Assembly (NCBI RefSeq): GCF_013249015.1
Contig: NZ_JABRPL010000003.1
Span: forward strand, 402,245 to 466,244
Length of the DNA: 64,000 bases
Direction: 5' to 3'
DNA from: Rathayibacter agropyri
Lineage (GTDB): Bacteria > Actinomycetota > Actinomycetes > Actinomycetales > Microbacteriaceae
The notes under the pieces were generated by a model that did no database searches, was not told the origin of the DNA, and was given only the letters and a program-made list of their open reading frames with translations. The translations under genes were made by a program, and so were the position numbers. Shown here one piece after another: positions 49,898 through 58,494 of this stretch; positions within the stretch are counted from its first letter, which is position 1; each line of letters starts with the position of its first letter.

Positions 49898-51091
49898 TCA
49901 GCGCTCGGCGCGCCGCTGGGCACGCAGACGCTCGAGGAAGGCGTCGACCGTGCCGGGGGCGAGCAAGTGACCGCGGAGCATCAGTGCGGCGCCTCGCACG
50001 CCTCCGCTGCCGCCCAGCTCGGCGGTGACCACATCGAGACGCTGCGTCGCCAGGGGAAGGGAGCGCTCGTCGATCACCGCGCGAACGGCCGAGACGATCT
50101 CGGGGCTGGCGAGGGCGACCGCTCCGCCGAGCACGATGACGGACGGATTCAGCAGGCTCACGCAGGTCGCCAGCACCTCGCCGAGCTGGAGCCCCGCGAT
50201 CCGCGCCGCCTCGACGGCCTCGGGGTCGCGCGCCCTGAGCAGGTCGATCAGTTCGCGCACGGAGTGCACGTCCCGTCCTGCCCGGGCGAGGCCCGCGGCC
50301 AGAGCGGAGCCGCCCGCGACGGCCTCGAGGTCGCCCTCCTGGCCGCCGGCGGCGAGGGGCGCGGTGCGCGGGACCTGCACGTGGCCGAGATCACCGGCCG
50401 CGCCCAGGGCGCCGCGCTGGAGCAGCCCGCTCGAGACGATGCCCGCTCCGATGCCGGTGCCGACCTTCACGAACATCAGATCGAGCGCGTGCGGGAACCG
50501 CGAGGCGCGCTCGCCCAGGGTCAGCAGGTTCACGTCGTTGTCGACGAGCACCGCGGTGTCGTAGCGGCGACGGACGGACGCGGGGATGTCGAAGCCGTCC
50601 CAGCCGGGCATGATCGGCGGTCGGATCGGTCGACCGCTGGCATGCTCGACCGGACCGGGCACGCCGACTCCGATGCCCGCGATCGCCGACGGAGCGACGC
50701 CGGCCGCCGCGAGAAGGTCGCCGCACACATCGAGAGCGTGCTCGAGCACCGGCACGGGCCCCTGAGCGATGTCGAGTTCCTCGCGCCGCTCCGCGATGAT
50801 GCGGCCGTCGAAGTCGGTCAGCGCGATCGTGGAGTGGGTCGCTCCCAGGTCGATGGCCAGGAGAGAGCGCACGGCCGGATCGAAGACCAGCCGCGCCGAG
50901 GGCCGGCCGCCAGTCGAGGGCGCACGGTCGAGGTGCGCGATCAGGCCCAGTTCGAAGAACAACTCCAGCCGCGTCATGACCGCGGTGCGGGCGAGCCCGG
51001 TCTCCTCGACCAGCTCCGCTCGGGTGCGCGGACGCCCGTCGGCGAACAACCGAAGCATGTCGCCTGTCGCGGTCCCCGCTCGCTCGGTCAC
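49898..51091 (-). CDS. ROK-family transcriptional regulator
   Basis: A 397-residue ROK repressor with an N-terminal winged helix (about 5-65; LVEETGLARTAVMTRLELFF) and a sugar-kinase-fold domain (AIDLGATHSTIALTD, GVGVPGPVEH, VLVDNDVNLL, VKVGTGIGAGIVSSGLL). The catalytic Asp of kinases is present in DNDVN. The conserved Cys-rich zinc site that normally follows GHxxV is missing (PRTAPLAAGGQEGDLEAVAG instead). The GTG at 51091 has AAGGAG upstream. It is divergent from the ebo-like operon and is its most likely regulator, sensing a sugar or sugar phosphate. Confidence 0.9.
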   Translation of the reverse strand: MTERAGTATGDMLRLFADGRPRTRAELVEETGLARTAVMTRLELFFELGLIAHLDRAPSTGGRPSARLVFDPAVRSLLAIDLGATHSTIALTDFDGRIIAERREELDIAQGPVPVLEHALDVCGDLLAAAGVAPSAIAGIGVGVPGPVEHASGRPIRPPIMPGWDGFDIPASVRRRYDTAVLVDNDVNLLTLGERASRFPHALDLMFVKVGTGIGAGIVSSGLLQRGALGAAGDLGHVQVPRTAPLAAGGQEGDLEAVAGGSALAAGLARAGRDVHSVRELIDLLRARDPEAVEAARIAGLQLGEVLATCVSLLNPSVIVLGGAVALASPEIVSAVRAVIDERSLPLATQRLDVVTAELGGSGGVRGAALMLRGHLLAPGTVDAFLERLRAQRRAER

Positions 51092-51321
51092 GCTCAGCTC
51101 CTTCTCTCGGCCACGTGGTCGGTGTCGTCGGGGGGCACCTCCGAGGAAAGCAGTCGCTGTGCGCCGATGCAATTGTGGCGCGCGGCAGGAGCGGGACGCG
51201 CGCGCTGCGATCCTGAGCAGACGGGTCGAGCCGCCGCCGCCCGCCGATGCGCCGCGGCTTCCCCTTCTCATTCGACCGCGCGCCGGAGTCCGTTCCTCGT
51301 CGCGGCCGTCACCGACCGTCC

Positions 51322-51363
51322 AGCACATCTAGATAGCACATCCAGCCCGACAGCACGTTCAGA
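51322..51363. promoter_or_regulatory. Three direct repeats upstream of the ebo-like operon
   Basis: AGCACATCTAGA at 51322, AGCACATCCAGC at 51335 and AGCACGTTCAGA at 51352 form a spaced direct repeat ending just before the AGGAGAG ribosome-binding site of the inositol-phosphate-synthase-like gene. They may be regulator sites, or a leader RNA feature since they lie very close to the start. Confidence 0.4.
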
Positions 51364-51375
51364 CAGGAGAGAACG

Positions 51376-52605
51376 ATGACCTCGTCCGACACCACCACCG
51401 CGCGGCGAGGCACGCGCATCGGCCTCTGGCTGATCGGAGCGCGGGGCAGCGTCGCCACCACCGCCACCGTCGGCCTGCACGCGATCGCCGCGGGCGCCGC
51501 GCCCAGTTCGGGCTGCGCCACCGCGACCCCCGCCTTCGAGGATGTCCCGCTCGCCGGCTTCGCCGACATCGTCATCGGCGGCCACGACCCGTCGTCCACG
51601 GGGCTGCTCGAGCGGGCGATGGGACTGGCCGCCGGTGGCATGTTCTCGACCTCGGTTGTCGCCGAGGTGACCGAGCGGATCGACGCGACCGACGCCGAGC
51701 TCCGTCCCCTCGCCTCCGACGCCGCGTCGCAGCAGGAGGAAATCGACCGCCGGGCCGCCGACATCGTCTCGTTCCGCGAGCGCCACGGCCTCGCCCGCGT
51801 CGTCGTGATCGACGTCGCCTCGACCGAGGTCCTCCCCGCCGACCGCCCCGAGTTCCACGACCTCGCCGCCCTGCGTGCCGCGCTCGCCCGTCCAGGGGAG
51901 CGGATCCTCCCGCCGAGTTCGATCGCCGCGCTCTCGGCGGTCGTCGCGGGTGCCCCCTACGCCTGCTTCACTCCGTCGACCGCGCTGGCCCTGCCCGCGC
52001 TCAAGGAGTGGGCCGCCGAGGCGGGCATCCCGATCGCGGGACAGGACGGTAAGACTGGCGAGACCCTCCTGCGCAGCGTGCTCGCGCCGATGTTCACCGC
52101 CCGCGGCCTGCGCGTGCTCTCGTGGGCGGGCGCCAACCTGCTGGGCGGCGGGGACGGGCAGACCCTTGCCGACCCGGAGGCGGTGTGCTCGAAGCTCGTC
52201 TCGAAGAACCGCGGATTGCGCAGTCTCCTCGGCGATGACGTCGTCACTCCGCTGCACATCGACAATGTGCCGGACCTCGGCGACGTGAAGACGGCGTGGG
52301 ACCACGTGCACGCTGAGGGCTTCTTGGGCTCGCGGATCACGGTACAGACGATCTGGTCGGCGTACGACTCGGCGCTCGCCGCTCCGCTGATCCTCGACCT
52401 CGCGCGCCTGCTCGCGCTCGCTGACGAGGCGGGCGTCTCGGGGCCGGTGGGCGAGCTCGGCTTCTTCTTCAAGGACCCGTGGGGGAGCGACGTGCACAGC
52501 TTCGCGGAGCAGACCGCCGAGCTCGTGGCGTGGGCCGCCCGCACCGGGGCACTCGTTGTCGAGCACCGAACACCCATGACGTCCGGGAAACGCCGCGATG
52601 GCTGA
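51376..52605 (+). CDS. Inositol-3-phosphate synthase-like protein (takes the EboD position)
   Basis: A 409-residue protein of the myo-inositol-1(3)-phosphate synthase family, which forms a cyclitol phosphate from glucose 6-phosphate using NAD. N-terminal Rossmann GLWLIGARGSVATT (residues 17-29) and the catalytic-core motif GQDGKTGET at 222-230 are present, with VKTAWDHVHAEGFLGSRITV in the C-terminal domain. It lacks the length of eukaryotic synthases and differs from the housekeeping actinobacterial Ino1. First gene of a six-gene overlapping operon; in canonical ebo clusters the matching function (EboD) is a 3-dehydroquinate-synthase-like sugar-phosphate cyclase. Confidence 0.9.
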   Translation: MTSSDTTTARRGTRIGLWLIGARGSVATTATVGLHAIAAGAAPSSGCATATPAFEDVPLAGFADIVIGGHDPSSTGLLERAMGLAAGGMFSTSVVAEVTERIDATDAELRPLASDAASQQEEIDRRAADIVSFRERHGLARVVVIDVASTEVLPADRPEFHDLAALRAALARPGERILPPSSIAALSAVVAGAPYACFTPSTALALPALKEWAAEAGIPIAGQDGKTGETLLRSVLAPMFTARGLRVLSWAGANLLGGGDGQTLADPEAVCSKLVSKNRGLRSLLGDDVVTPLHIDNVPDLGDVKTAWDHVHAEGFLGSRITVQTIWSAYDSALAAPLILDLARLLALADEAGVSGPVGELGFFFKDPWGSDVHSFAEQTAELVAWAARTGALVVEHRTPMTSGKRRDG

Positions 52606-53473
52606 GCTGCGCGATTACCTCGAGTTGGTCCGGGCGCGGGCGGCGCTGACGGTGATCGGCGACACGATCGCGGGCGGAGCGTGGGCAGGCCGCCGGATCG
52701 GGGCGCGGACCGTCGCGCTGCCGCTGGCGTCCGTGCTCCTCTACTCCGCGGGTATGGCGCTGAATGATTACGCGGATGCCGCACTCGATGCCGAGGAACG
52801 GCCGGAGCGGCCGATCCCCTCCGGGCGCATCAGCCGCGCGGCGGCGCTGGGCACCGCGGCGGGTCTGACCGTCGCCGGAGTGGCGGTCGCGGCCCTCGTC
52901 GAGGGTCGCCGCTCGCTCGCCCTCGCGCTGCCCCTCGCCGCCGGCATCTGGTCGTACGACCTGCTCGCGAAGCCGACTCCGCTCGGCCCGGTGGTGATGG
53001 CGGTCTGCCGCGGGCTCGACGTGCTGCTTGGCGCGGGAGTGTCGGGCCTCGGTGCCGCGGCACCCGCCTCCGTCGCCCTTGCGGCGCACACGCTGGGAGT
53101 CACGGTGCTCTCGCGCGGCGAGGTGCACGGCACGACGGCCGTGACCGCGGGGGCCGCCGCCGGCGGCACCGCGACGATCGCGCTCGCCACTGCGGCGGGC
53201 GTCCTCGCCCAGCGGAGGGCCGTCCCGGCCGCCGTGGTCGCCGCGGGTCTGGGGCGCTGGCTGCTCCTGGTGCTGCGGGCCCAGCTTCAGGCCGCGCGGA
53301 CACGGACGGCCGCGGCTGCGCGCACCGCCACCCGCGCAGGCATCACGGGGATGATCGCGCTCCAGGCGTCCCTCGCGGGGCTGCGGCGACCCGGGCTCGG
53401 CGCGGCGCTGCTCGCGCTCGACGCGCTCGGCTCCCTCCTGCTTCGCCGCCCGCGGACGGCGGACATCACATGA
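52598..53473 (+). CDS. eboC: UbiA-type prenyltransferase, EboC-like
   Basis: A 291-residue membrane protein with about seven to eight hydrophobic segments. The UbiA first Asp-rich motif appears as ALNDYADAALDAEERPERPI; the second is shifted (IWSYDLLAKPTPLGPVVMAV). It matches EboC, the prenyltransferase of ebo clusters, and would attach an isoprenoid to a small, probably cyclitol-like, acceptor at the membrane. It overlaps its upstream neighbour by 8 bases and the downstream gene by 4. Confidence 0.88.
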   Translation: MAELRDYLELVRARAALTVIGDTIAGGAWAGRRIGARTVALPLASVLLYSAGMALNDYADAALDAEERPERPIPSGRISRAAALGTAAGLTVAGVAVAALVEGRRSLALALPLAAGIWSYDLLAKPTPLGPVVMAVCRGLDVLLGAGVSGLGAAAPASVALAAHTLGVTVLSRGEVHGTTAVTAGAAAGGTATIALATAAGVLAQRRAVPAAVVAAGLGRWLLLVLRAQLQAARTRTAAAARTATRAGITGMIALQASLAGLRRPGLGAALLALDALGSLLLRRPRTADIT

Positions 53474-54987
53474 CCGGCCCCGTGCTCGGCTACGGTACGA
53501 GCGGCTTCGCCGACCACACTCTCGAGGACGCGCTGACCGTGATCCACGCCGCCGGCTACCGCGCCGTTGCGCTCACCCTCGGGCACCCGCACCTTGATCC
53601 GTTCGCCGTCGACTGCCGCGAGCAGGCCCTCGCGCTGCGGTCCCGGCTGGAGGCGCTGGGCCTGCGCGTCGTGATCGAGACCGGCGCCCGCTATCTGCTT
53701 GATCCCTTCGTCAAACACCGGCCCACGCTGGTCGATGAGGAGGCGGAGCCGCGGCTGCGGTTCCTGGAGCGCGCCATCGAGATCGCCGCGCTGCTGGGCG
53801 CCGACGCGGTCTCGCTCTGGTCGGGAGTCGTGCCCGTGGGCGGCGACCGGGCCGCAGCCTGGCGTCTCCTGATCGAGCGGATGCGCGGCATTGTCACCGC
53901 GGCCGAGCGCCACGGCGTGCGGCTGGCGTTCGAGCCCGAGCCCGGGATGCTGGTCGAGACGGTCGCCGATGCGCTGGTGCTGCGGCGCGAACTCGGCGAC
54001 CCGGACGTCCTCGGGCTGACGGTCGACCTCGGGCACTGCGTCGTGGTCGAGCCGGACGGCGTGGTCGGTGCTCTGCGGAGCGCCGCCGGGCTGCTCCTGA
54101 ACGTGCAGGTTGACGACATGCTCCCCGAGCGGCACGAGCACCTCGAACTCGGCACCGGCTCCCTCGACCTCGCGGCGGCGTTCGCGACGCTCGCCGAGAT
54201 CGGCTACGAGGGGATCGCGGCCGTCGAGCTGCCCCGGCATTCGCACGACGCGCCACGTCTGGCCGTCGCGAGCCTCGCTGCGATGCAGGAGGCGCGCAGC
54301 GGCGCGTCCGCGCGCATCGAGCACCCGTGGACCGCGACCGCCCGAGCCGCCATCCGGGAGCGGCCGTCGCGGATCGAGCGCTTCTTCCCCGCCGCAGGGC
54401 GCGAGGCCGGGCGGGAGCCGCTGCGGCCGGACGTCGATCCGCAGGGCCTCGTGCACGCCAGTCAGGACGACGCGGCCCGCGCCGCTCTGGTCGAGGCGGC
54501 CGCGCAGGTGCTCGCTGACGAGGAGTTGGCGGCTTTGCTCCTCCGCCTCTACCGCGGCGGAGACGGCGCCGAGCGGCGCGGCGTGCTGGCCGGCCTGAAT
54601 GCGCTGGCCGGCCTGAACGTGCTGCCCGACCCGGGGCCCGCGACAACCGCCGTCGGCCTCGAACTCACGGCCGACGCCCTGCGCGCGAACGACACCCGCC
54701 TCGTCGCCACGGCGATGGGCTCCTTCGCCCGCCGCCACCTCAATGCGCACTCCTGGCGCCACGGCGTGCTCAAGCTCGTGTTCCTCGGTATCCCGCTCGC
54801 GGCGGTCGCCGGGCTCCAGGAGCGCAGCGACGCCGAGTTGCGCGCGATGGCCGGCCGCTTCGCCGACGAGCGTCGTGCGGCCGGGCGTCCCCTCCCCGAT
54901 GATCTGGCGGTGCTCCTACCGAGCTGGTCGTCTCCCACTCGCCCCCGATCCCTGGGCCTTCCACCACCGATGAGAAAGGCGCGATGA
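53470..54987 (+). CDS. Fusion of TIM-barrel isomerase and EboA domain
   Basis: A 505-residue two-domain protein. Residues about 1-275 are an AP-endonuclease-2/xylose-isomerase-like TIM barrel: GYRAVALTLGHPHLDPF, LAFEPEPGMLVET (metal Glu), LTVDLGHCVVVEP (Asp/His) and LNVQVDDMLPERHEHLELG. Residues about 310-490 match EboA: a helical domain with RRGVLAGLNALAGLNVL, LTADALRANDTRLVATAMG and HSWRHGVLKLVFLGIPLAAV. EboA is normally a separate protein of about 200 residues. ATGA overlaps join it to the EboC-like and TatD-like genes on both sides. Confidence 0.88.
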   Translation: MTGPVLGYGTSGFADHTLEDALTVIHAAGYRAVALTLGHPHLDPFAVDCREQALALRSRLEALGLRVVIETGARYLLDPFVKHRPTLVDEEAEPRLRFLERAIEIAALLGADAVSLWSGVVPVGGDRAAAWRLLIERMRGIVTAAERHGVRLAFEPEPGMLVETVADALVLRRELGDPDVLGLTVDLGHCVVVEPDGVVGALRSAAGLLLNVQVDDMLPERHEHLELGTGSLDLAAAFATLAEIGYEGIAAVELPRHSHDAPRLAVASLAAMQEARSGASARIEHPWTATARAAIRERPSRIERFFPAAGREAGREPLRPDVDPQGLVHASQDDAARAALVEAAAQVLADEELAALLLRLYRGGDGAERRGVLAGLNALAGLNVLPDPGPATTAVGLELTADALRANDTRLVATAMGSFARRHLNAHSWRHGVLKLVFLGIPLAAVAGLQERSDAELRAMAGRFADERRAAGRPLPDDLAVLLPSWSSPTRPRSLGLPPPMRKAR

Positions 54988-55874
54988 TGCGTATCTTCGA
55001 CCCGCACATCCACATGACCTCCCGCACCACAGACGACTACCAGGCACTGTTCGACGCCGGCGTCCGGGCGGTGGTCGAACCCTCGTTCTGGCTCGGCCAG
55101 CCGCGGACGAACGTCGGCTCCTTCACCGACTACTTCGACGCCCTGATCGGCTGGGAGCGTTTCCGCGCCGCGCAGTTCGGGATCCGCCACCACTGCACCA
55201 TCGGACTGAACCCGAAAGAGGCGAACGACGCGCGCTGCCGTGAGGTGCTGCCCGAGCTCGACCGTTACCTCGCCAAGGACGGCGTCGTCGCGGTCGGCGA
55301 GACCGGCTACGACTCGCTCACCCCGGAGGAGGACCAGGTCTTCCGCCAGCAGCTTGAGCTCGCCGGCGAGCACGGGCTCCCCGCGATGGTGCACACTCCG
55401 CACCGCGACAAGGAGTCGGGAACGCGCCGCACCCTCGAGGTGGTCGCCGACTCTGGCCTCGCGTCCGAACAGGTGCTTGTCGACCACCTCAACGAGGTCA
55501 CGGTCGATGCCGTCCGGGACTCCGGTTGCTGGATGGGTTTCTCGATCTACCCCGACACCAAGATGGACGAGACCCGCCTGGTGACGCTGGTCGAGCGGAT
55601 CGGCCTGGACCGCGTGCTGGTCAACTCCGCCGCCGACTGGGGCCGTTCGGATCCGCTCACGACCGCGAAGACCGGTCGCCTCCTCCTCGTGGCCGGCTTC
55701 AGCGCGGCCGACGTGGACCGGCTGCTCTGGCAGAACCCGGTCGAGTTCTACGGGCAGAGCGGACGCCTGGACCTCTCGCCCGTCGCGGGCTTCGACGCGC
55801 AGGAGTCGGCTGGCCGCACTTTCGAGGGCAACTCGGTGCTCCGGGGCGCGCCGCGGGTGGCGGAGGTCGTCTGA
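54984..55874 (+). CDS. eboB: TatD-family metal-dependent hydrolase, EboB-like
   Basis: A 296-residue amidohydrolase-fold protein. Metal ligands are visible in FDPHIHMTSRTTDD (HxH near the N-terminus), VGETGYDSLTPEE (Glu), MVHTPHRDKESG (His), LVDHLNEVTVD (His) and VNSAADWGRSDP (Asp). It corresponds to EboB. The ATG at 54984 shares ATGA with the fusion gene stop. The likely reaction is hydrolysis of a phosphate, amide or lactone in the pathway intermediate, but the substrate is unknown. Confidence 0.9.
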   Translation: MMRIFDPHIHMTSRTTDDYQALFDAGVRAVVEPSFWLGQPRTNVGSFTDYFDALIGWERFRAAQFGIRHHCTIGLNPKEANDARCREVLPELDRYLAKDGVVAVGETGYDSLTPEEDQVFRQQLELAGEHGLPAMVHTPHRDKESGTRRTLEVVADSGLASEQVLVDHLNEVTVDAVRDSGCWMGFSIYPDTKMDETRLVTLVERIGLDRVLVNSAADWGRSDPLTTAKTGRLLLVAGFSAADVDRLLWQNPVEFYGQSGRLDLSPVAGFDAQESAGRTFEGNSVLRGAPRVAEVV

Positions 55875-57025
55875 TGCACCTCTCTTATTGCACCAACGTG
55901 CACCCCGCCGAAGACCTGGCCGGAGTCGTCCGCCAGCTCGACGTCTACGCCGGGCCTGCGCGCGTCGCGGCGGGTCTCGACCTGGTCGGCGTGGGCCTGT
56001 GGATCCCGCGGGACCTCGCCGCCCAGCTCGTCGCCAGCGCCGAGGACCGCGCCGTGCTGCGCGCCGCCCTCCAGCGCAACGGCCTCGAGGTGCGCACGCT
56101 GAACGCGTTCCCCTACGCGGCCTTCCACGCCGAGGTCGTCAAGCTCGACGTCTACCGGCCCGACTGGACCACTCCCGAGCGTCTGCAGTACACGATCGAC
56201 TGCGCGCGGATCCTCGCCGATCTGTTGCCCGCGGGCGCCGACGGCAGCATCTCGACCCTCCCGCTCGGCTGGCGCGAGGGCTGGGGAGCCGCGGACGATG
56301 CGGCGGCAACCCGGCAGCTCGCCTCGCTCGTGGAGGAGTTGCGGGACCTGCGCCGCTCGACCGGCCACGCCATCCGCCTGGCGATCGAGCCCGAGCCCGG
56401 CTGCATCCTCGACACCGTCGATGACGTCGTCGACTGGCTGCACCCGCGGATCGGCGTGGTCGACCCCGCGTACGTCGGCGTCTGCCTGGACACCTGCCAC
56501 CTCGCCGTCTCCTTCGCCGACCCGGCCTCGGCCGTCCGTCGCATTCGTGACGCGGGGCTGCGCGTGGTGAAGGTGCAGGCCTCGGCCGCGCTGCACCTCA
56601 AGGACCCGGCGGGGCGCGCGGCACTCACTCCCTTCGTCGAGAAGCGCTACCTGCACCAGACCCGCGAGAACGGAGTCGACGGCGTGCTCCGCGTGGACGA
56701 CCTGCCCGAGGCGCTCGAGACTCTCCCCGGCACGGGACCCTGGCGCGTGCACTTCCACGTGCCGCTGCACCACCGGCCCGAGCCACCGCTCTCGGCCACG
56801 ACGGCAGTGCTCGCGGAGGCGGTCTCGGCGGTCGACGCGTCCTGGCCGTACGACGAGATCCACCTCGACGTCGAGACGTACACCTGGTCGGTGCTCGCAG
56901 AGGCGCCGAGCGACCTTTCCACGGGCATCGGCGCCGAACTCGCCTGGGCGGCCGAGCACTTGCTCACCCCCGCAGCGCGCACGGCGCTACTGGCGCCCCT
57001 CCTCTCGCCGGCGGTGGCCCGGTGA
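55874..57025 (+). CDS. eboE: Xylose-isomerase-like TIM-barrel protein, EboE-like
   Basis: A 383-residue protein starting MHLSYCTNVHPAEDLAGVVR, the hallmark of EboE-type proteins. Barrel motifs: LWIPRDLAAQLV, LNAFPYAAFHAEVVKLDVYR, IRLAIEPEPGCILDTVDDVV (metal Glu), GVCLDTCHLAVSF (Asp/His), FHVPLHHRPEPPLSAT and HLDVETYTW (Glu). The start shares one base with the previous stop (TGATG). Predicted to isomerise or epimerise a sugar-derived intermediate. Confidence 0.92.
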   Translation: MHLSYCTNVHPAEDLAGVVRQLDVYAGPARVAAGLDLVGVGLWIPRDLAAQLVASAEDRAVLRAALQRNGLEVRTLNAFPYAAFHAEVVKLDVYRPDWTTPERLQYTIDCARILADLLPAGADGSISTLPLGWREGWGAADDAAATRQLASLVEELRDLRRSTGHAIRLAIEPEPGCILDTVDDVVDWLHPRIGVVDPAYVGVCLDTCHLAVSFADPASAVRRIRDAGLRVVKVQASAALHLKDPAGRAALTPFVEKRYLHQTRENGVDGVLRVDDLPEALETLPGTGPWRVHFHVPLHHRPEPPLSATTAVLAEAVSAVDASWPYDEIHLDVETYTWSVLAEAPSDLSTGIGAELAWAAEHLLTPAARTALLAPLLSPAVAR

Positions 57026-58443
57026 GGCCCGTGCTGCTGCTCGACGTGGTCGGGCTGACCTCGACGGCGCTCGCCGATATGCCCCGTCTCTCGCGGCTCG
57101 CCCGGAGCGGCGGGCGGCTGCCGCTCGACACAATCCTGCCCGCGGTCACGTGCAGCGTGCAGTCCACCATGCTCACCGGGACGATGCCCGCGCAGCACGG
57201 GATCGTCGGCAATGGCTGGTACTTCCGCGACCTCGGCGAGGTGCACCTCTGGCGCCAGCACAACCGTCTCGTCAGCGGCGAGAAGGTGTGGGAGACCGCG
57301 CGGCGCCTCAGCTCTGAGCCGTACCGCGCGGCGAACATCGGCTGGTGGTACGCGATGGGAGCGACGACCGACGTCACCGTTACTCCGCGCCCGATCTACC
57401 ATGCCGATGGCCGCAAGTCGCCGGACGCCTACATCCGCCCGCCGGCGCTGCACGATGAGCTGGTCTCCCGTTTCGGAGCGTTCCCGCTGTTCCACTACTG
57501 GGGGCCGACTGCGTCGCTCCGCTCGACACAGTGGATGGTCGACGCGACCCGGCATGTGCTGGCCGGCGACGGTGCCGGCCCGCCCGAGCTGACGACCGCC
57601 TACCTCCCGCACCTCGACTACGACCTCCAGCGCTTCGGGCCGGAGTCGCCCGAGGCGCGGCGGGCCGCCTCGGAACTCGACGTGGTGCTCGCTCCGCTGC
57701 TGGATGACGCCCAGGCGCTGGGCGCGTCGGTGATCGTGGTCGCCGAGTACGGGATCGCCGACGCGGATACTCCCGTCGACGTGAATCGGACCCTCCGGTT
57801 CGAGGGCCTGCTCGAGGTGTACGTGCAGGAGGGACGAGAGCACCTGGATCCGTGGACATCGCGAGCATTCGCGGTCGCCGACCACCAGGTTGCCCACGTC
57901 TATGTGCAGGACGCGGCCGACCTGCCGCGGGTGCGCTCGCTCCTGGAGGCGCTGGACGGCGTCGATGAGGTGCTCGACCGGGAGCAGCAGGCGCGCTACG
58001 GCCTCGACCACGAGCGCTCGGGGGAGTTCGTCGTCGTCGCCCGGCCGGGAGCGTGGTTCACCTACTACTACTGGCTTGACGACTCCCGCGCGCCCGACTT
58101 CGCCCGCGGAGTCGACATTCACCGCAAGCCCGGCTACGACCCGGCCGAGCTCTTCTTCGACCCGGCCGACCCGCTGGTGAAGGCGAAAGCGGCGGGAAAT
58201 CTCGCCAAGAAGGCGCTCGGGCTGCGGTATGCGATGAATCTGGTGCCGCTGGACGCGTCGCTGGTGCGGGGCACCCACGGAAGGCTGCCGGTCTCGGCTG
58301 CCGACACTCCGCTCGTGCTCGCCTCCGACCCGGACCTGCTGCCGGTCGGCGCCGCGTCCCTCCCGGCGACGGCTGTGCGCGACCTGGTCCTCGCCGCGCA
58401 CGGGCCGGCCCTCGCGCGCCGAGCGGAGACGCTCACGCGCTGA
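57022..58443 (+). CDS. eboF: Alkaline-phosphatase-superfamily phosphodiesterase/pyrophosphatase, EboF-like
   Basis: A 473-residue protein of the nucleotide pyrophosphatase/phosphodiesterase type. VLLLDVVGLT holds the first metal Asp, LPAVTCSVQSTMLTGTMPAQ the nucleophile Thr and the HG motif follows (QHGIVGNGWYFRD); YLPHLDYDLQRFGP gives Asp/His ligands, and VVAEYGI sits where the usual D-H-G is found. No signal peptide, so it acts in the cytoplasm. GTGA overlap with the EboE-like gene. It is the last gene of the operon and is followed by a hairpin terminator. Confidence 0.9.
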   Translation: MRPVLLLDVVGLTSTALADMPRLSRLARSGGRLPLDTILPAVTCSVQSTMLTGTMPAQHGIVGNGWYFRDLGEVHLWRQHNRLVSGEKVWETARRLSSEPYRAANIGWWYAMGATTDVTVTPRPIYHADGRKSPDAYIRPPALHDELVSRFGAFPLFHYWGPTASLRSTQWMVDATRHVLAGDGAGPPELTTAYLPHLDYDLQRFGPESPEARRAASELDVVLAPLLDDAQALGASVIVVAEYGIADADTPVDVNRTLRFEGLLEVYVQEGREHLDPWTSRAFAVADHQVAHVYVQDAADLPRVRSLLEALDGVDEVLDREQQARYGLDHERSGEFVVVARPGAWFTYYYWLDDSRAPDFARGVDIHRKPGYDPAELFFDPADPLVKAKAAGNLAKKALGLRYAMNLVPLDASLVRGTHGRLPVSAADTPLVLASDPDLLPVGAASLPATAVRDLVLAAHGPALARRAETLTR

Positions 58444-58467
58444 CTCCGCGGTCGACCCGTCGCGCGG

Positions 58468-58494
58468 GGCCCGTGCATCCGTGTAACACGGGCC
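58468..58494 (+). terminator. Hairpin terminator after the ebo-like operon
   Basis: GGCCCGTG-catccgtgtaa-CACGGGCC, a perfect 8-bp GC-rich stem 25 bases after the stop of the EboF-like gene. It is followed by TCTCGTG rather than a T-tract. Confidence 0.65.
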
